Shown: positions 12,636 through 21,587 of the stretch, in pieces | Position numbering within the stretch: the first letter of the stretch is position 1 | Layout of the letters: the number at the start of each line of letters is the position of its first letter | Assembly (NCBI GenBank): GCA_035048495.1 | Contig: CM068543.1 | Coordinates: forward strand, 23,673,751 to 23,737,750 | From: Euptelea pleiosperma | Lineage: Eukaryota > Streptophyta > Magnoliopsida > Ranunculales > Eupteleaceae | DNA: 64,000 bases | Reading direction: 5' to 3' | The notes under the pieces: generated by a model | Databases searched by the model: none | Told to the model about the DNA's origin: nothing | The model's input: only the letters and a program-made list of their open reading frames with translations | Made by a program: the position numbers and the translations under genes

Positions 12636-13008
12636 TTCTGTATCAAAATTTTGATGCAGAAGTCCCTCAATTTGCCACGTAGTAGACTCTTTCGGACCCA
12701 CTGCCTCCATGAATGTTTGGCTCACAAGCTTGGTTGACCCACACACCAAAAATCAGTATGATTAGTGATTTCTACCCATTGGATTTTAGCACTTTTTCAT
12801 CATGGGCTTGGAACTAACTCATATGCCTGTTCATAAAGCCCCTGATCAAAAAGTGATCAAATCCTACGGCTAGAAATCACCGATCACACTGATTTTTGGT
12901 GTGTAGGTCTATCATAATGTGGGCCAGACATTCAAGTGGCAAGTGGGCTCGAATGAGTTTATTACATTGCAATTTGAGGGACTTCTGCATCAAGATTTTG
13001 ATACAGAA
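12636..13008. mobile_element. palindromic MITE family P, copy P3
   Basis: Inverted termini are TTCTGTATCAAAATTTTGAT (12636) and its complement ending at 13008, followed by AGTCCCTCAA. The centre has the family core ACCAAAAATCAG/CTGATTTTTGGT and GATTTCTA. The 12-base direct repeat CCCCATATTCAA flanks the area at 12603 and 13027 and may be a decayed target duplication. Confidence 0.7.
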
Positions 13009-13118
13009 TGGTGCATCAAAGAACAGCCCCATATTCAAAGATGTGATGATGATCGCCGTACTCTATGCACCCACTTTAGTTTTGGACTGCACGGCTGAGA
13101 TTTGCTTTTTTACACAAT

Positions 13119-13370
13119 AGACACCTTTAGTGGACTCAGAGATATAAAAAAAATTAGCATGATTGGTGATTTCTAGCCATTGGATTTCAGTATCCTTAAT
13201 AATGATCCAATTAGAGGGCTAGAACCAACCCACAAAACGATCAAATCCAACAGCTAAAAATCATCAATCGGATGATTTTCATCCTATGTCCACTTTGGAT
13301 GGGCCAAACATCTGTACATTCAGTGATCTCCAAGAGTGTGTCAAGTGGAACATGCAAGATACTCCCCTTT
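13119..13370. mobile_element. palindromic MITE family P, decayed copy P4
   Basis: A diverged copy with the family words GATTGGTGATTTCTAGCCATTGGATTTC in the left half and AATCATCAATCGGATGATTTTC, GGGCCAAACATC in the right half. Ends are uncertain. Confidence 0.55.
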
Positions 13371-13384
13371 TAATGTTTTTATAA

Positions 13385-13565
13385 TAAGAGGGTAAAATGG
13401 TAAGGGGTCTCGTAGCTAAGGAAATAGATCTCTATATTTAGAGACGAGAGGAGTGCTCTTAGCTAATCTCCAAATATGACTAGAGAGCCTTTAGTTTCAT
13501 GTTTTTTTTCACTTTATTTTGAAATGCCTAACTAATATGGATAGCTGTTGGAGATGCTCTAAGGT
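13385..13565. mobile_element. MITE remnant ending GTTGGAGATGCTCT
   Basis: The right end GATAGCTGTTGGAGATGCTCTA matches the GAGCATCTCCAAC terminus in inverse and recurs at 60243-60265. The left end is poorly kept (GGAAATAGATCTC). Confidence 0.45.
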
Positions 13566-13587
13566 ATCGCCATTTCTATTACTCAAC

Positions 13588-13830
13588 GCTGCCATATGGG
13601 CCCACCGACCACATGGATATTTTTAGCCCACCCCCTTGGTGGTGGATATAGTATATATGCACCAAAAATCACCATGATTGGTAATTCATAGACATTAGAT
13701 TTAGTACTCTTTAAGATGTGATTCTAGCAGTTGAATTCAACCATTTTTCTTAGTACTAAAACATGCGGTTAGGGGGGGTCCTAAATTTCCATACAGTCAG
13801 TGGGTCCCCAGATGGCAGCGGTGAGTAAGA
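13588..13830. mobile_element. palindromic MITE family P, decayed copy P5
   Basis: It carries CCCACCGACCACATGGATATT, CACCAAAAATCACCATGATTGG and, on the right, CATACAGTCAGTGGGTCC. It closely resembles the copy at 53480-53745, so the two form a subfamily with a divergent core. Confidence 0.5.
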
Positions 13831-13972
13831 AAAAGAGTGTTAGCTTACGTTTTTGGATTAAGCTACAGCTTGTTACATCGCCACCCTACTTACATGCAGT
13901 TGGGTGGGTCTGCAAAAGTTTTTGTTACTAAAAAAGCTAAGAATTGTATCAGCAAGGGCCCAACAAAAGTGA

Positions 13973-14157
13973 ACCAACAAGTTCACGTTTGTTTGTTGTC
14001 GGCCGTAGATCCCGAGAATCCGAATCCAATAGTGGTTCTGCAAAAGCAAAGGTGGGTTTGCTTTTGCAAAAGTGAATGCCAGCTCAGCACTATTAACCAC
14101 CTCTGGATTCTCACGATCCACGGCCGACAACAAACCACAAACCGTGAACTTGTTGGT
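13973..14157. mobile_element. short foldback MITE family Q, copy 1
   Basis: Arms starting ACCAACAAGTTCACG and ending CGTGAACTTGTTGGT fold around a centre of GCAAAAGCAAA/TTTGCTTTTGC near 14050. The words GTTGTCGGCCGTAGATC and ATCCACGGCCGACAAC are shared in inverse. Relatives lie at 51370-51482 and 51605-51775. The large retrotransposon was inserted 21 bases downstream. Confidence 0.7.
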
Positions 14158-14178
14158 CCCCTGATCCCCCGACCCTTA

Positions 14179-15185
14179 TGTGGGGGATAAAATCTGTTGA
14201 CACGTGGACGTATGCGATTGTGCCACGTGTCACATGATTCGACTGACACGTGGTTAGCCGGAAACATGGAATTGCAAAAACTTTACTGGGGACCTCGGGC
14301 ACCTCGGGCTCCTCGGATCCATGACAAATTGACCTCGGGTACCTCGGACTCCTCGGATCCATGACAAATTGACCTCGGGTACCTCGGACTCCTCGGATCC
14401 ATGACAAATTGACCTCGGGTACCTCGGACTCCTCGGAGCCATGACAAATTGACCTCGGGGTCTCGGATACCTCGGGTTAGTCGGATCCCACCAACAAGTG
14501 GACCTCGGGTACCTCGGATTGCTCGGGTACGTCGGACTCCTCGGATCCCTTGACGAATTCACCTCGGGTACCTCGGGTCCATGAATTATGACCTCGGGTA
14601 CCTCGGGTCCATGAATTATGACCTCGGGTCCTCGGGTGCTAGTGACTGATTTTGGCACTTGATCTTATTTACCTTATTCGGGATCCTCGGAAGTCTCGGA
14701 TATGATATTCGGTAACCTCGGAAACCTCGGAATTACTTTTAGACTTGAAGAATTATTATCGAAAGACACATGGTGAGTTCTTACTGGCCCATATAAAATA
14801 TCTGCATAAATATCTAGTTTTGAACACTATAAATAGTAGCATTTGCTACAGTATGAAGGACGCGATTTTGGAGATTGAAGCTGGATTATAACTTTTATTC
14901 AGAAGACTGACTTAAGCATCGGAGGCTCATTTGGTGGAGTTCCACCACATTGAGTTATTTGCAGGATCACTCGGCGGTCTCGGAACCTCACTTCGGACTC
15001 CTCGGAATCTGATCTCGGACACCTCGGACTCCTCGGAATCTGATCTCGGACACATCGGAATCTGACCTCGGATACCTCGGACTCTGACCTCGGATCTGTC
15101 CCGGGACCTCGGATCCAACAGCACAAAGGATATCAAGCCCGTGGAAAAAGCGCGTATTTTGGGGTGTGTGGATTTATTCCCTACA
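14179..15185 (+). repeat. 5' LTR
   Basis: 1007 bp, from TGTGGGGGATAAAATC to TTATTCCCTACA. The first 75 bases hold three G-boxes (CACGTG at 14201, 14224 and 14247). At 14291-14460 a 40-bp unit (GACCTCGGGTACCTCGGACT and the following 20 bases ending CAAATT) is repeated about four times. CCTCGG is repeated many more times on both sides of the TATA box (14828-14835), which marks the U3 promoter. This LTR has two copies of a 30-bp unit containing GGGTCCATGAATTATGACCT where the 3' LTR has one. Confidence 0.95.
14828..14835 (+). promoter_or_regulatory. TATA box of 5' LTR
   Basis: TATAAATA in the context AACACTATAAATAGTAGC, about 360 bases before the LTR end. It is the only strong TATA box in the LTR, and its equivalent in the 3' LTR is at 24896-24903. 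Transcription of the genomic RNA would start some 30 bases downstream. Confidence 0.7.
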
Positions 15186-15190
15186 TCTTT

Positions 15191-15208
15191 TGGCGCCGTC
15201 TGTGGGAA
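15191..15208 (+). promoter_or_regulatory. primer binding site
   Basis: TGGCGCCGTCTGTGGGAA starts five bases after the 5' LTR. Its first nine bases, TGGCGCCGT, fit the 3' end of plant tRNA-Asp; the rest matches less well. This is the usual form of the site in many plant Ty3/gypsy elements. Confidence 0.75.
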
Positions 15209-15263
15209 ACTCGAAGAAGACTTACGCGCTCTCCAGAGCTTGATTAATTTAGACGGATTCAGA

Positions 15264-17387
15264 ATGCCTCCGCGAAGATTACCTGGGGCTTCTAAGGAAA
15301 AGGAAGTGGATGAGGACGTCAGGGCTCAGCCAGAGAATAGTGAGGCTGACGTCCCAGCTCAGACGGGTTTAGAGAGAATAGCCCAGATGCTAATGGCAGA
15401 AATGGCTGCCATGCGAGAAGACATGAAGGAGATCAGAAAAGAGAATGAAGCATTAAAATTACAAGCCTCGGAAGGCTATCAGAGAGACTCAAGCAAAACT
15501 TATCACGAAGAAGAAGCTGGAAAGAAAGAATTAGAGATCAGCTCTAACAGGAGAGAATCACATACACCCGGTCGTGAACCGGCAGAAAAGATGGAAACGC
15601 AGCCCAACCCTGATCGCTTAGTCACTATGGAGAAAGTAACTGAGATGATCAGGAAAGACAGAGAGAGAAGGCCAGAACTGGGACAAAAATCGGCAGCTGG
15701 AGCATCCAGGGAAGCCCTGAGGATGTTGAGATCTTCGCCATTTTCTGAAGGGATCTTAAGATCGGAGATCCCAAAAAGATTTGTACAGCCAAAATTTGAA
15801 ATGTTCGACGGATCATCAGATCCAGTAGAACACATGCTACATTATAAACAACTCATGGTGCTCTGGGAGTCACCAATCTATGATGGATTAAGATGTCGAC
15901 TTTTTCCTGCAAGTCTTAAAGGCCCGGCCCTAACTTGGTTTCACAACCTTGGTCCCGACTCCATACAAATCTTCGAAGATTTGGAAGATGCATTCGTACG
16001 GCACTATTATCACCAGAGAAAGCAGATGCTAAATGTAACTTCTTTGCTAAGTGTTCGACAGACAGAAAATGAATCTCTACGAGATTATCTGACTCGATTC
16101 AAGAAGGAGGTTACATTAGTAGACCAGATGGACGAGAAAACTGCCGCATATGCGCTGCAGATCGGGGTTCTCGCAGGAAGTAGAGCTCACGAAACTCTGG
16201 TGATACGAAATTTCTCCCAACTAGAAGATGCTTATCTAGTTATCGAGGAACACATTCGAGTGGACGAATCAATTCGGGCCAGGAATGAGGCCCAGAAGAG
16301 TCAGGTACAAGAAGTGAAGACTTCAGCAGGAAGAAGCAGTGAGAAACGAGGAGAAAAGAGAAGCAGTACCGAATCTGCGAGGAAGGAACCAGAAGAGAAA
16401 AAGAAGCAATTCCAGAATAGGGAATATACTCCCCTGACAGCATCTCTATCTGTAATTTTGGAGAGCATCAGGGGAAGACCCTTTTACAGACCCCCCAGAA
16501 GAACATATGAAGATCGCCCAGAGAGACCATATTGTGCGTATCACAAGGCAAGGGACCATGCAACTGATCGATGCTATGCTTTGCAGGGATTTATCCAAGA
16601 TCTAGTTGATAGAGGAAAAATACCGCAATTCGTGGTCCAGACAGGGGTCAGAGAAGAGGTTGTCGAAGAGCAACCAAAGAAAGCTCCATCGGATGGAGAA
16701 GGCCCACCAAAAACTATCATTCACGTGATATATGGTGGACCGTCAGAAACCAACAGTGCTCATCGGGATAAAGTCCGGCGAACCATGAGCATGCAAGAAG
16801 TAATGGAAGTCTCAACCGAACCTAGACCAGTTGAGGGTTCATTGATAAAGGGGGTCGACCCCAGCAGGGCAGTTTGGTTTTCTGATAAAGACCTGGAGAA
16901 GGTTTCAGCACCACACAATGATGCCTTGGTAATTTCCTTAGCAGTTGGAAATTTCTCGGTTAAAAGAATTCTCATCGATTGCGGAAGTTCAGTGGAGATT
17001 TTGTTCAAATCCGCATTCGATAATATGGGCATTAGCTCATCCGCTCTAGAACCTTCAAGAGCAGCGATATACGGATTTAATGGAGCTGCCTCAGAACCTT
17101 TGGGAGAAATTGTCTTACCTGTGACAGCAGGACCAATCACAGTAATGACAAGATTCTTGGTAGTAGATGCCAGATCTTCGTATAACATCATCTTGGGCAG
17201 ACGATGGACGCATAGCATGAAAGCGGTACCATCTACTTACTATCAGACAATCAGATTCCCTACCTCTCAGGGACTGTTTGAAATACGCGGAGATCAGAGT
17301 GCAGCTCAAAAATGCCAAACAGCCATGACAAAGGGACTGTCAAACCCTAGAGAAAACTCTGAGGAAATTGGAACGTCTGACAAATAG
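15264..17387 (+). CDS. gag-pro: retrotransposon Gag-protease polyprotein
   Basis: The first ATG after the primer site is at 15264. An in-frame ATG at 15141 lies inside the LTR and is not used here. The product is 707 residues ending in UAG. Domains: N-terminal charged coiled-coil region; retrotransposon Gag core with LKGPALTWFHNL and FVRHYYHQRKQM near residues 210-320; a zinc-knuckle-like CAYHKARDHATDRC (C-x2-H-x4-H-x4-C, so a His replaces the second Cys); then a retropepsin domain with ILIDCGSS as active site and IILGRRW near the end. Gag forms the particle; the protease would cleave the polyprotein. The frame continues in phase past the stop into the polymerase. Confidence 0.93.
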   Translation: MPPRRLPGASKEKEVDEDVRAQPENSEADVPAQTGLERIAQMLMAEMAAMREDMKEIRKENEALKLQASEGYQRDSSKTYHEEEAGKKELEISSNRRESHTPGREPAEKMETQPNPDRLVTMEKVTEMIRKDRERRPELGQKSAAGASREALRMLRSSPFSEGILRSEIPKRFVQPKFEMFDGSSDPVEHMLHYKQLMVLWESPIYDGLRCRLFPASLKGPALTWFHNLGPDSIQIFEDLEDAFVRHYYHQRKQMLNVTSLLSVRQTENESLRDYLTRFKKEVTLVDQMDEKTAAYALQIGVLAGSRAHETLVIRNFSQLEDAYLVIEEHIRVDESIRARNEAQKSQVQEVKTSAGRSSEKRGEKRSSTESARKEPEEKKKQFQNREYTPLTASLSVILESIRGRPFYRPPRRTYEDRPERPYCAYHKARDHATDRCYALQGFIQDLVDRGKIPQFVVQTGVREEVVEEQPKKAPSDGEGPPKTIIHVIYGGPSETNSAHRDKVRRTMSMQEVMEVSTEPRPVEGSLIKGVDPSRAVWFSDKDLEKVSAPHNDALVISLAVGNFSVKRILIDCGSSVEILFKSAFDNMGISSSALEPSRAAIYGFNGAASEPLGEIVLPVTAGPITVMTRFLVVDARSSYNIILGRRWTHSMKAVPSTYYQTIRFPTSQGLFEIRGDQSAAQKCQTAMTKGLSNPRENSEEIGTSDK

Positions 17388-17402
17388 CAATTACAGGCGA
17401 TT
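17379..17402 (+). promoter_or_regulatory. gag-pol leaky stop (readthrough) signal
   Basis: The stop codon UAG (17385-17387) is followed by CAA UUA CAG, exactly the UAG-CAA-UUA context known from tobamovirus replicase as sufficient for stop readthrough. The pol frame is the same as gag and is open at once after the stop. It has no ATG until 17577, inside the conserved region before the reverse transcriptase, so no independent start fits. I therefore read it as a programmed readthrough site, not a mutation. Confidence 0.8.
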
Positions 17403-20400
17403 TCGCTACAGGGTGAGAGTGAGAAAAGAACAAGAACCATTGAGGAAATAGAGCCAGTAGAGCTCGGGCAGGAAGGAGAAAGGAAAATCACGTATGTGGG
17501 CGCTGACTTGAGTCAAGACGAAAGAGGATTAATAGTGAAATTCTTGAAAGAAAATACAGATGTATTTGCCTGGTCAATGAAAGATATGCCAGGGATTGAT
17601 CCAAGCATTGTAAGTCACCAACTGAACATAAAGCATGGGGCGGAATCAGTAAAGCAGAGATTAAGGCGCATCTCCCCAAAGGTGGCCCAGGCAGTTTCTG
17701 AAGAGGTCAACCGACTTTTTGAAGCCGGAATTATTGAAGAAATACAATGCCCAGAATGGATCGCCAACATAGTAGCAGTCCCAAAGAAGAATGGGAAGGT
17801 TCGAGTCTGCATCGACTTCACCGATTTGAATAAAGTCTGCCCTAAAGACAGTTACATCATGCCCCGGATAGACGAATTAATTGACAGGACAGCCGGATTT
17901 GAACTTCTGTCATTTATGGATGGTTATTCAGGGTACAATCAGATTTTGATGCACGAATCGGATAAAGAAAAAACCGCATTTTATACAGACCGAGGCACAT
18001 TCTGCTTCAAACGGATGCCCTTTGGCCTAAAAAATGCGGGTGCTACGTACCAACGCCTGGTAGAGAATATGTTCAGGGACAAACTCGGAAAAACAATGGA
18101 GGTCTATATCGATGACATGCTAGTAAAAAGCAAGATTCGAGAAGATCACTTAAGGGATTTAGAATCAACCTTTCAAGTATTGAGAAAGTATAAAATGAAG
18201 CTAAATCCCGAGAAGTGCACGTTTGGAGTATCATCAGGCAAGTTCCTTGGACACCTTGTCACCAGGAGAGGTATAGAGGCCAATCCCGATCAAATCCGAG
18301 CTTTGCAAGAAATGCCATCTCCATGCAGCAAGAAACAAGTTCAGAAGTTAACTGGAATGATTGCAGCCTTGAATCGATTCATCTCTAAGTCCTCGGATCG
18401 ATGTCAACCTTTATTCCAGTTACTGAAAAAGCACGCCAAATTCGAATGGAAAGATGAATGTGAGCAAGCTTTTCAGAATTTGAAGGAGTATCTCGGACAG
18501 CCTCCCATCTTATCAAAACCAGAAGCAGAAGAACCTTTGTTACTATATCTCTCAGTCTCGGAATTTGCAGTAAGTTCAGTACTAATCCGAGACAGAGACG
18601 GGGCAGAAAGGCCGGTTTACTTTCTCAGTAAAACACTATTGGATGCCGAAACTCGCTACAGCAGGATTGAAAAAGCAGGATTGGCTCTAATGTTTTCGGC
18701 TCAGAGGTTAAGACCTTATTTCCAAGCTCACCCAATAATTGTTATCACAAACCTCCCTCTCAAGAACATCCTGACGAAGTTTGAAAAGTCTGGTCGCATG
18801 GAAAAATGGGCAGTAGCTTTGGGTCAGTACGATATCACTTACAGACCTAGAACAGCCGAGAAGGGACAGACTGTCGCCGATTTTCTGGCAGATTTTCCGA
18901 TAGAAGATCCATTTTGGGAAGAAGAACCAGAACCCATTATAACTGAAGAAGAATCAGAAGGACCTTTAGATATATGGGATAAAAAGAGCGGATGGAGGCT
19001 CTTCGTCGATGGGTCAGCCAGCAGCACAGGAGCAGGAATAGGTGCCATTTTGGTTACACCTGATAACACAAGACTGGAACTAGCAATAAGACTTGGTTTT
19101 CTGGCCTCGAACAATGAAGCAGAATATGAAGCACTTCTGGCAGGATTGAGAATGGCAGAGAATCTAGAGATACAAGAACTGAAAGTCTTCAGCGACTCGC
19201 AGCTAGTTGTAAATCAGGTAAACGGAGAATTTACGGCAAAAAATGAACAGATGGCTAAATACTTGGAGGTAGCTTTACTGGCTATGAGAAAATTCAAAAA
19301 TGCAAAGTTGTTTCACATAAACAGGGGAGAGAATCGTCATGCAGACGCCTTGGCCTATGTAGCAGCGATGCTAGGAGAAACCGAGAGAAGATCTATCTCA
19401 ATAGAGTTTTTAGCCATCCCGAGCATTTCATTTGTGGAAGAATGTTCTCAGACAGAAGAAGATGACACCTGGATGACACCAATCATAAGATTTATAAGAG
19501 ATGGAATCCGAGATCCAGACAAGAAAGTGGCCAGACGAATTGAAGAAAGGGCCAAGCGATATAGTTTACTTGGGGGCGAGCTATACCGAAAATCAGCAGG
19601 GGGACCATGGTTGAAATGTGTTACCCCTTCAGAAGCTCAACAGATCATGGCAGAAATTCATGAAGGAGAATGTGGAAATCATTCAGGAGGAAGATCTTTA
19701 GCCCATAAAGCTTGGACTCAAGGATACTATTGGCCTTACATGCAAGAGGATGCAAAGAAATATGCAAAGAAGTGCGAAAAATGCCAGAAACATGCTCGAA
19801 CAATCCATGCTCCTGCTGGAGAATTACACTCAGTAGCTAGCCCATGGCCGTTTGCACTATGGGGTCTTGACGTAGTTGGACCTCTTCCTATGGCCCCAGG
19901 AAAGAAACAATACATGTTAGTTGCTACCGATTATTTCACAAAATGGGTAGAGGCAGTGGCTTTACAACAAGTTCGAGAAGAAGAAGTGGAAAAATTCTTG
20001 TGGGAGAAGATCGTCACCAGGTTTGGCCTCCCTTATGCTTTTATCTCAGATAATGGGGCACAGTTTCGAGGTAGTAAAATCGCCTATTTCTGCGAAAAAT
20101 TCGGTATAAAACAATTGTTCTCCGCTCCCATGTACCCCCAAGGTAATGGACAAGCTGAAGCAACCAACAAGGTGATTTTAGAAAACTTGAAGAAGAGACT
20201 CGAGAAAGCCAAAGGGAAATGGGCAGAATTACTAGATGGTGTTTTATGGGCTTATCGGACTACACCAAGAAGGTCAACTGGAGATTCGCCATTTGCCCTA
20301 GCATTTGGGATGGAGGCAGTAATACCAGCAGAAATGGTAGTAGCAACAACTCGTCACAAAGCGGTAGAAGAAGGTTCTGGATTCGAAACTCAGGTTTTCG

Positions 20401-20705
20401 ATGTTGATATGGCAGAAGAACGAAGAGAGCAAGCTCGAGTCCGAATAGAAGATTATCATCGAAAACTAAGAAAATGGTATCAAAAGAAAGTCAAAGAAAG
20501 GAATTTCCAAGAAGGAGACCTAGTACTGAGAAAAGTATTCCAGAATACAAGAGAAGTAAATGCAGGAAAACTAGCAACCAATTGGGAAGGACCGTATTTG
20601 ATTCAGAAGGTTGGTCAAGCCGGAAGCTATCACCTGGAAACTATGGAGGGAAAGTACATAGAAAAACCCTGGAATGTAATGAATTTGAAGAAATTTTATC
20701 AATGA
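17388..20705 (+). CDS. pol: retrotransposon polymerase: RT, RNase H, archaeal-type RNase H, integrase
   Basis: 1105 codons in the gag frame, expressed only if the UAG at 17385 is read through. Order: linker; reverse transcriptase with VCIDFTDLNKVCPKD and catalytic YIDDM (about 18105-18119); a first RNase H whose usual TDAS motif is LYLSVSE, so the catalytic Asp is lost; a second, archaeal-type RNase H with intact FVDGSA, NEAEYEALL, FSDSQLVV and NRHADAL; integrase with the HHCC zinc finger (CEKCQKH), the DDE residues in GLDVVGPL, SDNGAQF and GQAEATNK, and a C-terminal GPY-like module (NWEGPYLI). All motifs except the first RNase H look functional. Full Gag-Pol would be about 1813 residues. Confidence 0.94.
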   Translation, partial: QLQAISLQGESEKRTRTIEEIEPVELGQEGERKITYVGADLSQDERGLIVKFLKENTDVFAWSMKDMPGIDPSIVSHQLNIKHGAESVKQRLRRISPKVAQAVSEEVNRLFEAGIIEEIQCPEWIANIVAVPKKNGKVRVCIDFTDLNKVCPKDSYIMPRIDELIDRTAGFELLSFMDGYSGYNQILMHESDKEKTAFYTDRGTFCFKRMPFGLKNAGATYQRLVENMFRDKLGKTMEVYIDDMLVKSKIREDHLRDLESTFQVLRKYKMKLNPEKCTFGVSSGKFLGHLVTRRGIEANPDQIRALQEMPSPCSKKQVQKLTGMIAALNRFISKSSDRCQPLFQLLKKHAKFEWKDECEQAFQNLKEYLGQPPILSKPEAEEPLLLYLSVSEFAVSSVLIRDRDGAERPVYFLSKTLLDAETRYSRIEKAGLALMFSAQRLRPYFQAHPIIVITNLPLKNILTKFEKSGRMEKWAVALGQYDITYRPRTAEKGQTVADFLADFPIEDPFWEEEPEPIITEEESEGPLDIWDKKSGWRLFVDGSASSTGAGIGAILVTPDNTRLELAIRLGFLASNNEAEYEALLAGLRMAENLEIQELKVFSDSQLVVNQVNGEFTAKNEQMAKYLEVALLAMRKFKNAKLFHINRGENRHADALAYVAAMLGETERRSISIEFLAIPSISFVEECSQTEEDDTWMTPIIRFIRDGIRDPDKKVARRIEERAKRYSLLGGELYRKSAGGPWLKCVTPSEAQQIMAEIHEGECGNHSGGRSLAHKAWTQGYYWPYMQEDAKKYAKKCEKCQKHARTIHAPAGELHSVASPWPFALWGLDVVGPLPMAPGKKQYMLVATDYFTKWVEAVALQQVREEEVEKFLWEKIVTRFGLPYAFISDNGAQFRGSKIAYFCEKFGIKQLFSAPMYPQGNGQAEATNKVILENLKKRLEKAKGKWAELLDGVLWAYRTTPRRSTGDSPFALAFGMEAVIPAEMVVATTRHKAVEEGSGFETQVFDVDMAEERREQARVRIEDYHRKLRKWYQKKVKERNFQEGDLVLRKVFQNTREVNAGKLATNWEGPYLIQKVGQAGSYHLETMEGKYIEKPWNVMNLKKFYQ

Positions 20706-20779
20706 GATATTAGTTACGACCAGATTGTAAAGAGATTGTGTATCAGTAAAGATGGGATACTTCTTGAAATTTGTCTGAT

Positions 20780-21340
20780 TGAAGTTCCTGATCCACTTCA
20801 GAAATGGAGTCGGATCCGGATTTGAAGTACTGATCCACTTCAGAAATGGAGTTGGATTCAGATTGAAGTTCCTGATCCACTTCAGAAATGGAGTCGGATC
20901 CGGATTTGAAGTACTGATCCACTTCAGAAATGGAGTTGGATTCAGATTGAAGTTCCTGGTCCACTTCAGAAATGGAGTCGGATCCGGATTTGAAGTTCTC
21001 GGTCCACTTCAGAAATGGAGTCGGATCCGGATTTGAAGTTCTCGGTCCACTTCAGAAATGGAGTCGGATTCAGATTTGAAGTTCCTGGTCCACTTCAGAA
21101 ATGGAGTCGGATCCGGATTTGAAGTTCTCGGTCCACTTCAGAAATGGAGTCGGATCCGGATTTGAAGTTCTCGGTCCACTTCAGAAATGGAGTCGGATCC
21201 GGATTTGAAGTTCCCGGTCCACTTCAGAAATGGAGTCCGATCCGGATTTGAAGTTCTCGGTCCACTTCTGAAATGAAGTCGGATCCAGATTTGAAGTTCT
21301 CGTTTCACTTCAGAAATGGAGTCTGATTTGAAGTTCCGTC
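20780..21340. repeat. 43-bp minisatellite in the retrotransposon
   Basis: About 13 tandem units of 43 bases, each containing CCACTTCAGAAATGGAGT, GGATCCGGATTTGAA and a variable GTTCCTG/GTACTG/GTTCTCG start. Two unit types alternate in the first half. It starts 75 bases after the pol stop and separates pol from the 3' end of the antisense gene. Open frames across it are artefacts of the repetition. Confidence 0.9.
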
Positions 21341-21587
21341 TAGAAGTGAAGTCGGATTCGGATTGATTCTTGGTCAAAGTTGCGTTTGAAGTTACAAATA
21401 CGAGCATTATAATTATTAAATGATAAGTCGGATTCAATTTTATCATGCGAAAAAGAAATGGCAAATGAAGCATTGTAACGATTATATTTGAAGTTAACAA
21501 GAAAGAAGAAAATTCCTAGGGGAAAAAGGTCGAAACCTCCCCAATGTATCTTAATTACATATAAAAAAATAAAAATAAAAGAGAAGT

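Noticed and set aside
14111..15136. Minus-strand open frames rich in RSPRYPRS-type repeats in both LTRs
   Set aside because: They are translations of CCTCGG tandem arrays, the same in both LTRs, with no independent family or context.
15141..15263. Upstream in-frame ATG at 15141 as start of gag
   Set aside because: It lies inside the 5' LTR and upstream of the primer binding site; the next in-frame ATG at 15264 is the first after the site and begins typical Gag sequence.
20743..21036. Open frames with repeated HFRNGVGSGFEVL across 20743-21500
   Set aside because: Products of a 43-bp minisatellite read in several frames; the period is not a multiple of three.
20780..21340. CRISPR-like array
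   Set aside because: Units are contiguous without unique spacers and lie in a plant retrotransposon.
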